A stretch of 64,000 bases of DNA from Amphiura filiformis (Eukaryota > Echinodermata > Ophiuroidea > Amphilepidida > Amphiuridae): contig NC_092629.1 in NCBI RefSeq assembly GCF_039555335.1, forward strand, positions 31,766,203 to 31,830,202, given 5' to 3'. The position numbers were made by a program, and so were the translations under genes. Positions 49,754 through 60,432 of this stretch are shown piece after piece (the stretch's first letter is position 1; each line of letters starts with the position of its first letter). The notes beneath the pieces are model-generated. The model saw only the letters and a list, made by a program, of their open reading frames with translations. It did not search any database and was not told the DNA's origin.

Positions 49754-50097
49754 TAGAGTGGCAAGTTTTCCGTGTCACGGAAAAACGGACAAATTCACGG
49801 AATTTAAGAAAAAAACGGAAAACGCGGAAATTCGCGGGAAAACGTGTTTTTTCCTAGAGAAAAATAAAAATGAAGAAAAACTAATGAGATGTAAGGTTAA
49901 AATAATGAAAATTAAGTCCGTCTTCAAATATATCAGTCTTAACAACTAAAAAGATAATGCAAGTAACTTCTTTTTACCCCAAATGTGAACACAGAATTGA
50001 AATTACATCACGGGAAATCACGGAATTTAGTATTTAAAACCACGCACGGAAAATCGCGGAATTCGGTGTTTTAAATCACGGAAAACTTGCCACTCTA
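49754..50097. mobile_element. hAT-type MITE with perfect 8-bp target duplication
   Basis: The ends TAGAGTGGCAAGTTTTCC and GGAAAACTTGCCACTCTA are perfect inverted repeats (21 bp in full). GCATAGAG is duplicated exactly on both sides (49746-49753 and 50098-50105). An 8-bp duplication with TAGAG termini is typical of hAT elements. The interior is repetitive (CACGGAA, GCGGAA) and has no transposase, so it is non-autonomous. Confidence 0.92.
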
Positions 50098-50167
50098 GCA
50101 TAGAGTATCTCATTTGTGATCTATTGTATGTGGGATAGCCCAATTTGCATACGATATACTATACTAT

Positions 50168-50300
50168 ACTCTGATATTACGCCCGCTTTAAGATGTAACA
50201 AACCAAGAGACGTGATTCACAAGAGTATCTCATTTACTTTGAGGGCGCAAATCCAGATTTTAAAATATCCTACAGCACTGGCAGGGCACCCGGGGCAGGG
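50168..50300. repeat. Dispersed repeat related to 33410-33760
   Basis: CTGATATTACGCCC, GATGTAACAAACCAAGAGAC, GAGGGCGCAAATCCAGATT and ACAGCACTGGCAG are shared with the 33.5 kb copy. Confidence 0.75.
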
Positions 50301-50689
50301 CAGGCTGATTATATCCTACATACCCTAAATGGAATCCTCGAAGTGCTACTAAACTGGATTAAGTGCTGTATGCCATAATTGCTGCGTGTGTCAATAATAA
50401 TTCCTTGCTTGCGCTTGCGTAAATTCCCAAAATCGCTTATCGGTCACACAATATGCAAAGCGCAGTCCGTGGATGACGACTGGTAATGTAGACTGTGCTA
50501 TATTTAAGCCTACATACCAAGATTCGGTATCTCGGATAGACGTCTTTTTATCGCCTCGCAGTCAACAATTTTAAATGGAAAAATTGATCCCAAAACCGGA
50601 TTACCCGATTTTTTTACAAAAACTCTTATAAAAATTGCTCCTGCTGAATTTTGCCTTCTCAGAAAAATCATTGAAATTAAACAATCTTA
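50301..50689. other. No feature seen
   Basis: No recognisable gene or structured repeat. Confidence 0.3.
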
Positions 50690-51560
50690 CTTACTTTTAC
50701 TTTACTTTATCCACCACTGTAACCTTCTCTCCTGGGCGAGTCGGGTAACCTCACTAATGGTAATCCCATATCTTGCGGGCACTTCCTTTGCCCCATCTGC
50801 CCACCTCTTCCTTGGTCATGTTGGTATTCCTCTAGCCATAGTTTCTGTTGTTTTGCTGTTATACATTCTTGCTGCAGGTTGGCTAGGGGCCATTCGCATA
50901 AGGTGACCGAACCATCGAACTTGTTGTTTTGAGACATCTTTCTGATATCCTCATTGCTGATTTTATCCCTCCTTAACATTTTAGCTGCTCTTCTTTGGCA
51001 TCTCATTTTACAGGTGATGAGCTTTTGGGTTGTTATGGCATTGATGGTATTGATTGAGTTTTGCGTTGGTATCCATCGGTATTGGAGGATGTGTGTATTG
51101 CAGGATGTGTAAGAAGTGGGCCTAGTTGGTAAATGATATTATTGGCCTTTTGGCATCGTGTCTCTATTTTCTCTATAGTAATACGTCCATCCTCAGAAAA
51201 GATACTCCCTAATGTAATTACTTAAACTCCTTAGTCTGTTTCAGCTTGCTGCTGTTAATGGTGATGTTAATATCCTTGGGTAATCGGCTAACCACGATAG
51301 TCTCTGTTTTGGCTATGCTGACTTTCATGCCATATTTCTCACATGCTGCATCTAGTTTGTTGTTATGATCTTGAAATCCTGCAGAGTCCTTGTGGATGAG
51401 GCTCTGGTCAGAGAAGCTCATTTATTTCTCCACTAGTTTGATTTGCTTTCTTGGCGATCTTGTCTATATACATCAAGAAGAGCAGTGGCGACAGCACACA
51501 GCCTTGAACAAATCTTAACCGTAGGTTATTTCAATTGGTTTTCCAGCCCAAAGTGTGTTG
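50690..51560 (-). pseudogene. 5'-truncated LINE reverse transcriptase remnant
   Basis: Read on the minus strand in order: FVQGCVLSPLLFLMYIDKIA (RT core, 51510-51445), QSLIHKDSAGFQDHNNKLDA and KYGMKVSIAKTETIVVS, ITINSSKLKQTKEFK, LGSIFSEDGRITIEKIETR, and a C-terminal MRCQRRAAKMLRRDKISNED and RLAQERRLQWW. Stops and small deletions interrupt it. The catalytic (F/Y)ADD box is lost, because sequence goes straight from LL to DQSLI with bases missing near 51415. The 3' end runs into AAGTAAAGTAAAAG, a typical simple tail. It is a dead non-LTR element; the clade is not assigned. Confidence 0.85.
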
Positions 51561-51950
51561 CTCTTTGTCATGTTCTGCCCATTATACACTGGTGTATACA
51601 TTATACACTCCTAAAAGGATCAGAAAAACAACACTCCTGATTTTCCGGCCTCACTGAACACATGGTAGCCATTTTCTTGATCAGTATCGCAAGGCGAAAT
51701 TGTCAAAAAGGGGGTACTAGTATTTAAGTCGCACTATCAGCTAAATTTGGATAAAACGGGCACTTTGCGAAAATCCTTAATGTGTTGCACATCAGATGAT
51801 AAAGAAATCTGAGATATTTCAGAGAATACCCGATGAAATATTCCGGCACTCCACGTTCCGCTCCGAGGTCAGTACGCATGCCGAGGTGGCATTAAGCCCT
51901 CAAGACCTCGTATTGTGCTTTTTTACGCACAACCTTTTACGTTGCCTATA
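51561..51950. other. No feature seen apart from a short palindrome
   Basis: TATACACTGGTGTATA near 51586 is a short inverted repeat. A plus-strand frame crosses 51796-52230 but resembles no family I know and runs into the inverted repeat. Confidence 0.3.
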
Positions 51951-52582
51951 TAAACTGAGCTCACAAAGAAACTTTTCACAAGGTAATAATTATCTTAAAA
52001 TCCTATCCATGAAAATGAACCAAAATTTAATACACACATGTTTTCTCCAATACTCTACTCTAAACACACATGTCAGTAACCAATCAGTTATCCAACTGAC
52101 ACAACAGCAAAATGCACTGACATGGAACAGCTTCCTGGGCCACATTCACAGTCCAATAATTGACACCCAGCAAAAGAAATGTGAGAATGAGTACAAGATC
52201 CTTGCACATGTGATAATTCCCAAAGATTAAGTGGAATAGTGTGGAGCAAGGCCTGTTTCTTGAAGAAAGTGTGTAAAAAGAAAAAAGCAGCACCATTTCA
52301 TCATCTGTGCCAGAATCTTGTATGCATACTCACAGATTTTTTGTGCTGGGTGCCAAATGTTGGGCTGTAAAAGTGGTCTAGGAAGCTGTTCCGTGTCAGT
52401 GCTTTTTGCTGTTGTGTCAGTTGGCCAACTGCTTCTGTTTGGTTACTGACATGTGTTTTGAGTATAGTATTGAAGTAATCCTGGGTTTAATTTTGGTTCA
52501 TTTTGATTGGCAGGATTTAAAGATATGACCTTGTGATTCACAAGTTGTGAAAAATTATAAGTTTCTTTTTGAGCTCAGTTTA
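51951..52582. repeat. Large imperfect inverted repeat, ~250-270-bp arms
   Basis: The left arm (51951-52203) begins TAAACTGAGCTCA and includes ACATGTCAGTAACCAA, CAACTGACACAACAGCAAAA and GACACCCAGCA. The right arm (52311-52582) carries their inverse: TGCTGGGTGCC, TTTTTGCTGTTGTGTCAGTT, TTGGTTACTGACATGT and TGAGCTCAGTTTA. The loop is about 107 bp. The arms differ at many sites, so the structure is old. It is a foldback element or a source of long double-stranded RNA if transcribed. Confidence 0.8.
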
Positions 52583-53267
52583 CTACTGTGCGTAGTTACT
52601 CTACACATAGAAGATTGATCATAGATATTGATTAGACTTTACATCGAAAGCATACGCTTTGAGTTTGGGAGTAAATAATAAGCCAATGTGACTAACACTA
52701 TTGTATGTCCGGCTTAACTTCCGTCTATACCGGAAGTGTCATCGAAAATGTGCGCTTGAAATTGTAGTCATTGAAAATAACATATTTTTTGCCCAGTTTC
52801 GTCCTCGATTTTGCATGAAAAAGGGAGTAAATATGATAAAGAGGGTATCTTTGACAAGTTGATATTTTTGATATTTAACAGTACTTGAAGTAAACTTTAT
52901 AAATCTGATTAAATAATTTTGATCCTTCAATTTTCTTTGGGGTTATGGGTTCTACTTTATGTTAGTGGACTAATTTCTAATTTGATGAAGATTTACTAAG
53001 GGTCTTTTTATCTTTTCAGTTTCCGTAAGTCTATTGTTCAGATACGAAAACGCAAGTGATTCAGTAAGTTTACTGTAATCTGACTTCATTGTTAACTTTG
53101 AAGTACCAATCAGCTTATTTCAATAGTACGCGCCTTGTTGGGAGATATTTGACTATTTCAAACGCTCGTTTCATCGCCAATATGAAAGACTTTTGCTTAT
53201 AACTTGGCAACATGGTTAGTATATATTTCAATGCAAGACTATTTTTACGACCCACTTACGTCTAGGC
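52583..53267. other. Unassigned region
   Basis: At 53012 the sequence TATCTTTTCAGTTTCCGTAA is a partial inverse of AACTGAAAAGATA at 53555, possibly the opposite end of the following repeat. Nothing else is recognisable. Confidence 0.3.
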
Positions 53268-53579
53268 GTAAGTGCATATACACCAAACACAAGTCAATTG
53301 AAGCCGTACAATTTACCGCGAATTTAGGACCGTAAAATTTAGACTCTTCTTTTGTCTAGATTAGCACCCAACCGCACATCTCAAGGTTTTATGTCAAAAA
53401 TCAATATAACTTACCAAAACGAAAACTGAAATTCACGAGCTTCAAATTTTCAGTAACTAACAAAAGGCTAGAATAAAAGATTGGTCACACCTGGGAGACT
53501 ACCTCTTCAGAATAACAATGACTTACAAAAACGGATACGGATACGGAAACAGAAACTGAAAAGATAAAACGACGGTTAG
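53268..53579. repeat. 312-bp dispersed repeat, copy 1
   Basis: Nearly identical in length and sequence to 55402-55713. It begins GTAAGTGCATATACACCAAA and ends GATAAAACGACGGTTAG. The two copies flank the third C1q-type promoter and exon in direct orientation. Confidence 0.9.
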
Positions 53580-53754
53580 GCGGCTTCCAGTCAGGCATAG
53601 AAATATATATGTACAGTGATGTGCGGAGGAATCCCTGGCAGGAATTCATGAGTGGAGGCATAAAGGGCTGATGCCGTGTCTCTCCGACGCGAAGTCACGT
53701 GGCTCATGCCGAAGCCAAGATCAAGATCAAGGTACTTGGTTGTTAGTGCTTGAA

Positions 53755-54723
53755 TGCCGGCACGGTACAACTATAGGCTAAAACAAATTGACAAATCAGA
53801 ACTGTCGACTAACCTACGTGTCGCCAGATGGTTTGTTTTACTACATATATGGTGACGAAGGAGCACATTACTCAAGCGACGATCACGGCATTTAGCTGGA
53901 GCCAATCACAGGAGTCGGTTTCCTCCATTGCAGACGGGTAACGGGTTGTACTATGAACGGCAGAAACCGGATGTGAAGGAGGCTACTACTCAGCTAGGCC
54001 AATTATATATCACTTGGACTGAGGAGACACGTTGTTCCAACACAATCTGCGTACTGACAGCACACCACTAAATCCTTCCGCATTTGGTGTAACCCTTGAT
54101 AGTCCCGGTAAACATAGGTCGGTATAGTGCAAACAAGTGGGTGTCCCTTGGGAGCAAGATGAGTATACATGATTGTTTATTATAATTAAAATTAAAGATA
54201 TGCAATTGATATCACAAGATGGTGCATCTTGATCTGGTCAAAAAGTTTGGCTCCCGAACTTAATCCGCGTGCAGACATGGTAAGCGTGCAAGCTGAAAAT
54301 AAGGGTGGCGCTGTTCAGGTCCCCGTAGCTTAAAAGTTAGTCTCAACTTGTGTAAAAAAACCATTTTAAATTAAATTTTAATCTTTATTTAAGACATTGG
54401 TGCTACCAAAATATGAAAAATGGTTTTACATGGGGTAGAAAAACAAACCTACTTTCATGTATATTTACACGTATTTCAATGGGACTTTATTTAGTGGTGT
54501 GCGCCCTGAGCCTATGCTAAGCCTGTGTGGAATAATTCACTTGCATACCCTCTCAGCTTCTCAGCTCTTCTCTCTTTGTCGATATCGCACGCAAAGTTAG
54601 TACTACTAAGACTTGGACCCCGGACTTGGACTTCGTGTGTTTAAAGCTCACCTATTCGGCGGAATTGAAGTTAAAGCAAGACCTTTTTGGTACTACCACT
54701 TGAACGGTGATACAACCTAGTCG
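53755..54723 (+). promoter_or_regulatory. Third C1q-type promoter and 5' exon
   Basis: 53755-53805 (GCACGGTACAACTATAGGCT, ACAAATCAGAACTG) matches the upstream part of cassette 1. 54590-54723 carries GTCGATATCGC, CTCACCTATTCGGCGGAATT, GTACTACCACTTGAACGGTG, ACAACCTAGTCG and the donor GTAAGG at 54724. The intron start is also related to cassette 2 (GTCGTCTGTTGTAGCG, GCCAGACAGGTTG). The intervening 53815-54580 appears inserted and includes a diverged relative of element A. No C1q exon was found from here to 64000. Confidence 0.55.
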
Positions 54724-55401
54724 GTAAGGGTCCTATATTTTTTCTTCTTTTGCATTTTTTTTTTTATTTTATAATAATTTGTAGTTTTTGTTGGTCGTCT
54801 GTTGTAGCGGTGCCAGACAGGTTGTTCATCATTACTCTTGTCAGTTTTAGTCTTATCATATGTACAAAATGACAGGTTTAAGACATAGAGTTTCAAATTT
54901 TGAGATTAACGCTCTGTTTAGGCTAAAATTGTTAAGTTTCAAAGCGCCAGCGCATTCGTTTTTCTCAGCCCGGCTATGTCAACTTAAAGGGCAAATTCAA
55001 TTTTTAAAGTTTGTTTTGACGTAAAATCAATAATTGATATTTGTACTTCAATCGGGGAAATAAACCACAATTTTAATGCTGTGTACTTTTGAACTCTCGA
55101 AAATGACATCTTAATTCTAAATTTTGTTTTAAAAAAATCTGTAAAAAATATAAAAAATCTCAAGAAACTACAATGGGCTTTGAGACATAACAATGTTTTT
55201 TAGCCTTACCCTAATATGATCATAGGGGCAGGTTGTTACAATGTTTTAGGCCTCTACTTTATCAACATTTAACATCAGTAGACACATAACTTTAAGACAA
55301 ACTACTTTTAAAAGTTACAGTTACTTGTTTTAAATGCATTTTTATCTCACGTCAATTTTTTAAACAAGTGTTTCATATCGGCCGAGTAATGTTAATAATG
55401 A
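54724..55401 (+). other. Intron-like sequence after the third 5' exon
   Basis: 54800-54860 matches the start of the cassette 2 intron, and 55225-55330 matches the cassette 1 intron (TTGTTACAATGTTTTAGGCC, CAGTAGACACATAA). No exon is recognised. Confidence 0.4.
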
Positions 55402-55713
55402 GTAAGTGCATATACACCAAAAACAATTCAATTGAAGCCGTACAATTTACCTCGAATTTAGGACCGTAAAATTTAGACTCTTCTTTTGTCTAGATTAGCA
55501 CCCAACCGCACATCTCAAGGTTTTATGTCAAAAATCAATATAACTTACCAAAACGAAAACTGAAATTCACGAGCTTCAAATTTTCAGTAACTAACAAAAG
55601 GCTAGAATAAAAGATTGGTCACACCTGGGAGACTACCACTTCAGAATAACAATGACTTACAAAAACTGATACGGATACGGAAACAGAAACTGAAAAGATA
55701 AAACGACGGTTAG
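55402..55713. repeat. 312-bp dispersed repeat, copy 2
   Basis: Direct copy of 53268-53579 with only a few substitutions seen. It lies in the putative intron of the third cassette. Confidence 0.9.
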
Positions 55714-55729
55714 TTTAACTTTATGTATT

Positions 55730-55988
55730 ATATGTGACCCCTCGGCACAACTGAGCCCGGATGTCGCCAGTGCCACTTTTGAGATATGCTCCATCGAACT
55801 TAACAATAAACAATAGGAAACAAAGGATTTATTGACTGTTTTATTGATTTTTCACTACTTAAATGTCAAGTACTATAGACATGATATACATCATTTTAAA
55901 GCTAATTTCAAGCAGAATATTTTGGTTGAATATCTCAAAAATGATGATTGGCGACTTCAGGGCTCAGTTGTGCCGAGGGGTCACATAT
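55730..55988. mobile_element. MITE, ~259 bp, with ~28-bp inverted ends
   Basis: The left end ATATGTGACCCCTCGGCAC... and the right end ...GTGCCGAGGGGTCACATAT are exact inverses through CAACTGAGCCC. No coding capacity. The target duplication is not clear (TA is possible). Confidence 0.85.
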
Positions 55989-56328
55989 GTGTTCTTTGTA
56001 TTCATCACAAATGTACTTCTCCCCATTTAAACTTTAAATACGTTTATAATGTCCACATTTACCAGTACAAACTGTACAACTCATCTGCCAAACCAGATTT
56101 CATGTAATCTTTCAACACAGCCTTATTTTTGACAGTAACTAATATTTTTATATGTACATCTGAACGTTATATTTTTCCACCAAATAAAATGATACGAAGT
56201 ACAATTTAGGTGTTCAAGTGCTTGGCAAAGTGTTCTTACAGTATATAGCTGAACTTATTTGCTTCTACTTCAAACAGTGTTTATATAACACAAACCTATT
56301 TAATACCCACAAATTCGTATAAAACATA
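55989..56328. other. No feature seen
   Basis: AT-rich sequence with no recognisable gene. Confidence 0.3.
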
Positions 56329-56733
56329 TACTGTAAATCCAAGTGTTTAGGGTTTTTGTAACACTTTTTAACAATGCAAGGTGTTTATTTATCCATTTCG
56401 CACTAAGTGTATAGGACACCTAAACACCCCAAAGCAAACACAAATTTAACACATAAACACAAAGAATAAACATATGACAGTATTTAGATTCTAAACATTC
56501 AACGTGTTGAGTTCCAAAATTGTTAAAAAAGTAAACACACCAAATGTTTACAAAGTAAACACATATGTGCATTTACTTTCCAAACAATATGAAATAAAAC
56601 AGTAAAACATCTAAATACTCGTAAGTGTTTACTCTTTGTATTTTATGTATTAACTTTTGTGTTTAGGTGTCATACCTTTACTGTGTAAATGCCAAAATTG
56701 TTACAGACACCCTAAACACTTGGACTTACAGTG
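56329..56733. mobile_element. MITE, ~400 bp, CTGTAAATCCAAGTGTTTAG ends
   Basis: The left end CTGTAAATCCAAGTGTTTAG and the right end CTAAACACTTGGACTTACAG are inverted with one mismatch. The interior is built from repeated TAAACAC/GTGTTTA motifs on both strands, giving a self-complementary, extended foldback. Confidence 0.8.
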
Positions 56734-56822
56734 TACATTATTAAACCAATCCTAACAAACTTAACATTCATGTCAACACATAATTACTTTGGTTTGTATA
56801 CCTCATTAAGTAACTCTCTCCA

Positions 56823-56841
56823 CCCCCCCACCCCCCCACCC
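56823..56841 (-). other. C-rich run, potential G-quadruplex on the minus strand
   Basis: Two runs of seven C and one run of three, separated by single A bases. Confidence 0.4.
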
Positions 56842-56959
56842 AAAATCATCACAGTTTCCAGCATTTCAAAGATGCTGGCTGTCTTGCCATGCTTGTATTT
56901 TCAACAACTATCCTATTCAATTGCGATATTTTCCATGTTGCTAATGTGAGCATCAACAT

Positions 56960-57200
56960 TGTTAGACGACCCGCATTTATTTTAATACTATGAACAATAA
57001 AGTATGCCACAGGTGAAAAATATAATTTTAAATTAAAAACCAAAAATAAGCGGGTCGTTTTATCAACCAAATGTGTTAAAAATGCATAAAAATAAATTAG
57101 TTTTTTAATACTATCAGAAAAAAACCCAAAAATAAGCGGGTCGTTTTAACAGCTCAATGTTGTAAAAATGCATAAAAATAAATTAGTTTTTTAATACTAC
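56960..57200. repeat. Local repeats around AAGCGGGTCGTTTT
   Basis: An ~87-bp segment (AAAAATAAGCGGGTCGTTTT, then AATGCATAAAAATAAATTAG) is duplicated in tandem from about 57035 and 57122. GACGACCCGCATTTATTTT at 56964 is an inverted relative. Confidence 0.75.
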
Positions 57201-57784
57201 GCGAATTGCAATATAAAACATTTGCATAATTAGCCCATTTAAGCAATACTTATTTTCTGTAGATTTTAAATACAAATGTATCTTATTACGCATCGTTGTG
57301 CTGCATTTTAAACCTTTCCTTTGAACAAAGGAGCCCGCCTGTATGATGGTGTTCGACATCTTGACAACGATCATATTTTGTATTTATAGTTTGCATTAAT
57401 TTGTACTTGTTTTAAGCCTTAACACGTAATTTAATGGGATTTGGCTGCCATTTTGAAAAGCGCCCTCTAAATATATGCCCCCATTATAGTCTTTATTGAG
57501 TCATTATACTAGTAGCAAAGCCATTAACACCGAATTCTTTCATTTCGGATGTAATTATATCCACTTTTTTTTTAAACTTCAAAAGAAATTCACTTTGTGT
57601 GGCAAATATGATTTTGAATTTCCAAATCATTATCTGAAACAATATGTTTTTAAATAGAATGTAAATATTCAACTTTATATTCATTTGAGCCTTATCTGGT
57701 ACCTGGGATCTAGACTGGTAGTTGACATTTTTGGTGGCAAACTAGGCTCGAAGTTTAAAAACGTGATGTAAGAAATGTATCCCT
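57201..57784. other. Region with dispersed repeat fragments only
   Basis: 57433-57468 is an inverted copy of 34772-34806. 57520-57635 is an inverted copy of 62140-62240 (GGAAATTCAAAATCATATTT, CACACAAAGTGAAT). No gene is seen. Confidence 0.5.
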
Positions 57785-57789
57785 TTGAC

Positions 57790-57869
57790 AATGGTCGTGA
57801 TGATGATTATGGTGATGATGATGATGGTGGTGATAATGATGATGATGATGGTGATATTGTTAATAATGA

Positions 57870-57903
<34 letters not shown>
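57790..57903. repeat. GAT/GAC microsatellite
   Basis: An imperfect GAT/GGT tract becomes a pure run of GAC triplets (57870-57903). Long open frames here are repeat artefacts. Confidence 0.95.
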
Positions 57904-57907
<4 letters not shown>

Positions 57908-58051
57908 TACCATACAATAATAAATATATTATTAGTTTCTTTCTCTATTAAGTGGTCAACCGTGACAGATGTGTGCAGTTCTATGAGGGTAAATCGAGTG
58001 TAAATCGTATAGGGTTAAACATGTTAAACATCATGCAATTTATCGAATTTC

Positions 58052-58120
58052 TTGGAGGCGCAGTCGGTAAGACGCTGGGCTAATAATATAATCTAGAGAT
58101 CCCTTGTTCGACCCACTGTC
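58052..58120 (+). tRNA. tRNA-like Pol III promoter relic
   Basis: GGCGCAGTCGGTAAGACGC resembles a box A/D-arm and CTTGTTCGACCC a box B. Stems are poorly formed, and a T/A-rich tail follows. Probably a tRNA pseudogene or SINE head. Confidence 0.4.
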
Positions 58121-59154
58121 AATTTTTTTATTTATTTTTTAAATGTCATTACCATCGGAAATGAAAATTGTAAACAAAACGCAACGCAAAGTACGGAAAC
58201 TAGTCTTGGGACACTTGAGGACCATTATTCGACCCCCTCCCCCCGTAACAATGTTGATCTGGATCTTATGATCAGCCTCCGTGTTCGGACTCCGCAATTT
58301 TGAATCCTAATTTTTTTGGTCACGGGAGCCTAATAGAACCCAACATTGGTGGGGAAGGGGGAGGGATGGGGTGTTAGGAAAATGTTTAGGTTTGAGCACT
58401 TCATTTGCATTCTTTATAAACAAGTAGTAACCTTCAAATTAAATGACGTTTAGTCAAGTGTTTTGCTTAAACATTGATGGGGGGGGGGGTAAAAGGAATG
58501 TGAAACATTAATATTACATTATTGTTGTGCCTGTCTTGCTCGCGTGTTATGTACAACCAGGCGCACGTTTTTCTCGCTTCATAATATTTTGCAATGGTAG
58601 CCTGTATTAACATACAGACATTACGTTTGGGTTTTGGAAAGAACCTTCTGTTAAATCATGCATGACTCAATTACAAGTCTCTAAATCCCTTTCTTCTTGT
58701 CTATTGATATTTTGAATAGTGTTTATCTTTCCCTAATAGATTATGATACTAAATGAACAATCAGTTTGGGCAGTTCGCACTAGGCCCTACATCTCATAGG
58801 ACAATAAAGCTAGTGCCCTGATTGATTCTTCCTGCATATCAATATGCTTCATTTACATTACATTACAGAGATCGGACACTAATCCCAACCATAACAAACC
58901 ATGTATTATTTTGATTGAGCAGGAAAGATGTGATACTATTTTTTAGTAGTCTAGTTGCCGGCGTCAGGTATACATATAGAATGTGTTTTTTTATGATGCT
59001 GACATGGACGTACTGATTATTATGTATGATGCAAACTCATAGGTGTTGTGCGTTTGGCAATTTGGGAGAGGTGGGGGGTTCAAAATGACCCCATAGGATT
59101 ATAAAATCAAAATTTCAATTGCTCAAATATCTTTTTCAATATATCATATTATTT
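58121..59154. other. No gene seen; one potential G-quadruplex
   Basis: 58349-58371 has GGTGGGGAAGGGGGAGGG then ATGGGG, four closely spaced G runs. G12-13 occurs near 58482. No repeat or gene is recognised. Confidence 0.35.
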
Positions 59155-59170
59155 ACATAAATAAACAAAA

Positions 59171-59237
<67 letters not shown>

Positions 59238-59266
59238 ATTAATTAATTAATTAATTAATTAATTAA

Positions 59267-59325
<59 letters not shown>

Positions 59326-59335
59326 ATTAAAAAAT
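59155..59335. repeat. AAAT microsatellite with a central AATT block
   Basis: An AAAT run, interrupted by (AATT)n at 59238-59266, then AAAT again to about 59328. It lies directly at the 3' end of the minus-strand tRNA-like sequence at 59393, so it may have grown from an AT-rich retroposon tail. Confidence 0.95.
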
Positions 59336-59392
59336 AAACGAAAAAAATTGAACAAATTGTAGCGTAGAATTAAAATCACTAATATAACCATT

Positions 59393-59465
59393 GCTGGCAG
59401 GAGGACTCGAACCAACGATATTGACATTAGCAGTTTGATGCTCTACCACTGAGCTATATGACAGC
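59393..59465 (-). tRNA. tRNA-like sequence with consensus A and B boxes
   Basis: On the minus strand, TAGCTCAGTGGTAGAGC is a perfect box A/D-arm and GGTTCGAGTCC a perfect box B. The length is 73 nt, and the outer ends GCTGTCA and TGCCAGC pair at six of seven positions. Two extra bases precede the D-arm, and the anticodon and T stems have mismatches. A tRNA-derived pseudogene or SINE head is more likely than a working tRNA. Confidence 0.5.
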
Positions 59466-59737
59466 ATCTAGTGATGAGGTCGAGTTTTAAGCTTATACAG
59501 TGTTTGTCTGTGATAATGCCACTTCGTGAAATAAATAAATATAAAATCTCAATTTTTAATTTAAATTTATTTGATAATTTTCTAACCTATATTTTCTTTA
59601 AAGCAGGGACAAATATTTCCCCTTTTATCCAATTAGACCGCTAAATAAGAATCGACTTCTTTTATTACTGATTTAATTCCGCGATTTGTTCCACTAAGCA
59701 AAACCAAAGATTAATGTCAAGCATCTCACAACAGATA

Positions 59738-59811
59738 TTTAGTTGGTTTAGTGGTCTTGCACAGTGCTTTTTAACCGGGAGGTACCGAGATCGGTTCCCA
59801 CCTCTGCCTGC
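59738..59811 (+). tRNA. Degenerate tRNA-like sequence
   Basis: TTGGTTTAGTGGTC resembles box A, and AGATCGGTTCC matches 8 of 11 box B positions. A T-rich tract follows. It is best read as a pseudogene. Confidence 0.35.
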
Positions 59812-60432
59812 AATTTTTTTTAAAGACTGGGAAATAATAACCTGACATTCGCCGCTGACATTCTTACTGCAGAAGCGGAGTTATAACTTGTTAAACTTTG
59901 CTCCTTCCGTAAAAGGGTAAATTATTTTGGCACTACATTATTTCTTTTTTTCCATATTGCTGGTATTAAATATCAAATGGTCATAATTGGCGGTCACTTC
60001 AAATCATCCCCAAATGAACGAGGTTCAGGAATGTCCTCTCATTGATAATTGGTGGTTATCCCACCACTTGAACAGGATTTAGCCAAAGCAAACAAAGACT
60101 TAAGCTTTTTACTAATGCTATACATAAGTATAAGCTATCCTATTCAACAATAGGATTAAAGATTGGTGCTTGACAATTTGCCGACTTTACGAGCGGTTTG
60201 AGATGGATGGTCACATTACGTGCTAGTGTCATTGGCTATTGTTAAAAGGCAATAAGGTGTGTAATTGCAAAATTTCCTCTGAATAGGAAAGACTCTCTAC
60301 ATCGAACCATGGATGCTGGTGGTTCGCAATACTGTTATTTAAGAAAAGGTATCTTCCAAATCGAAATGGATGCATAGCGAAGCATATAACTGTCTCTCTC
60401 GAGGAAAACATTATAACCAGAGAGTTGGTATT
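59812..60432. other. No feature seen
   Basis: No recognisable gene or repeat. Confidence 0.3.

Noticed and set aside
51796..52230. 144-codon plus-strand frame
   Set aside because: It runs into the left arm of the large inverted repeat and has no recognisable domain or splice context.
57785..58003. Open frame with poly-Met and poly-Thr
   Set aside because: It is a translation of the GAT/GAC microsatellite.
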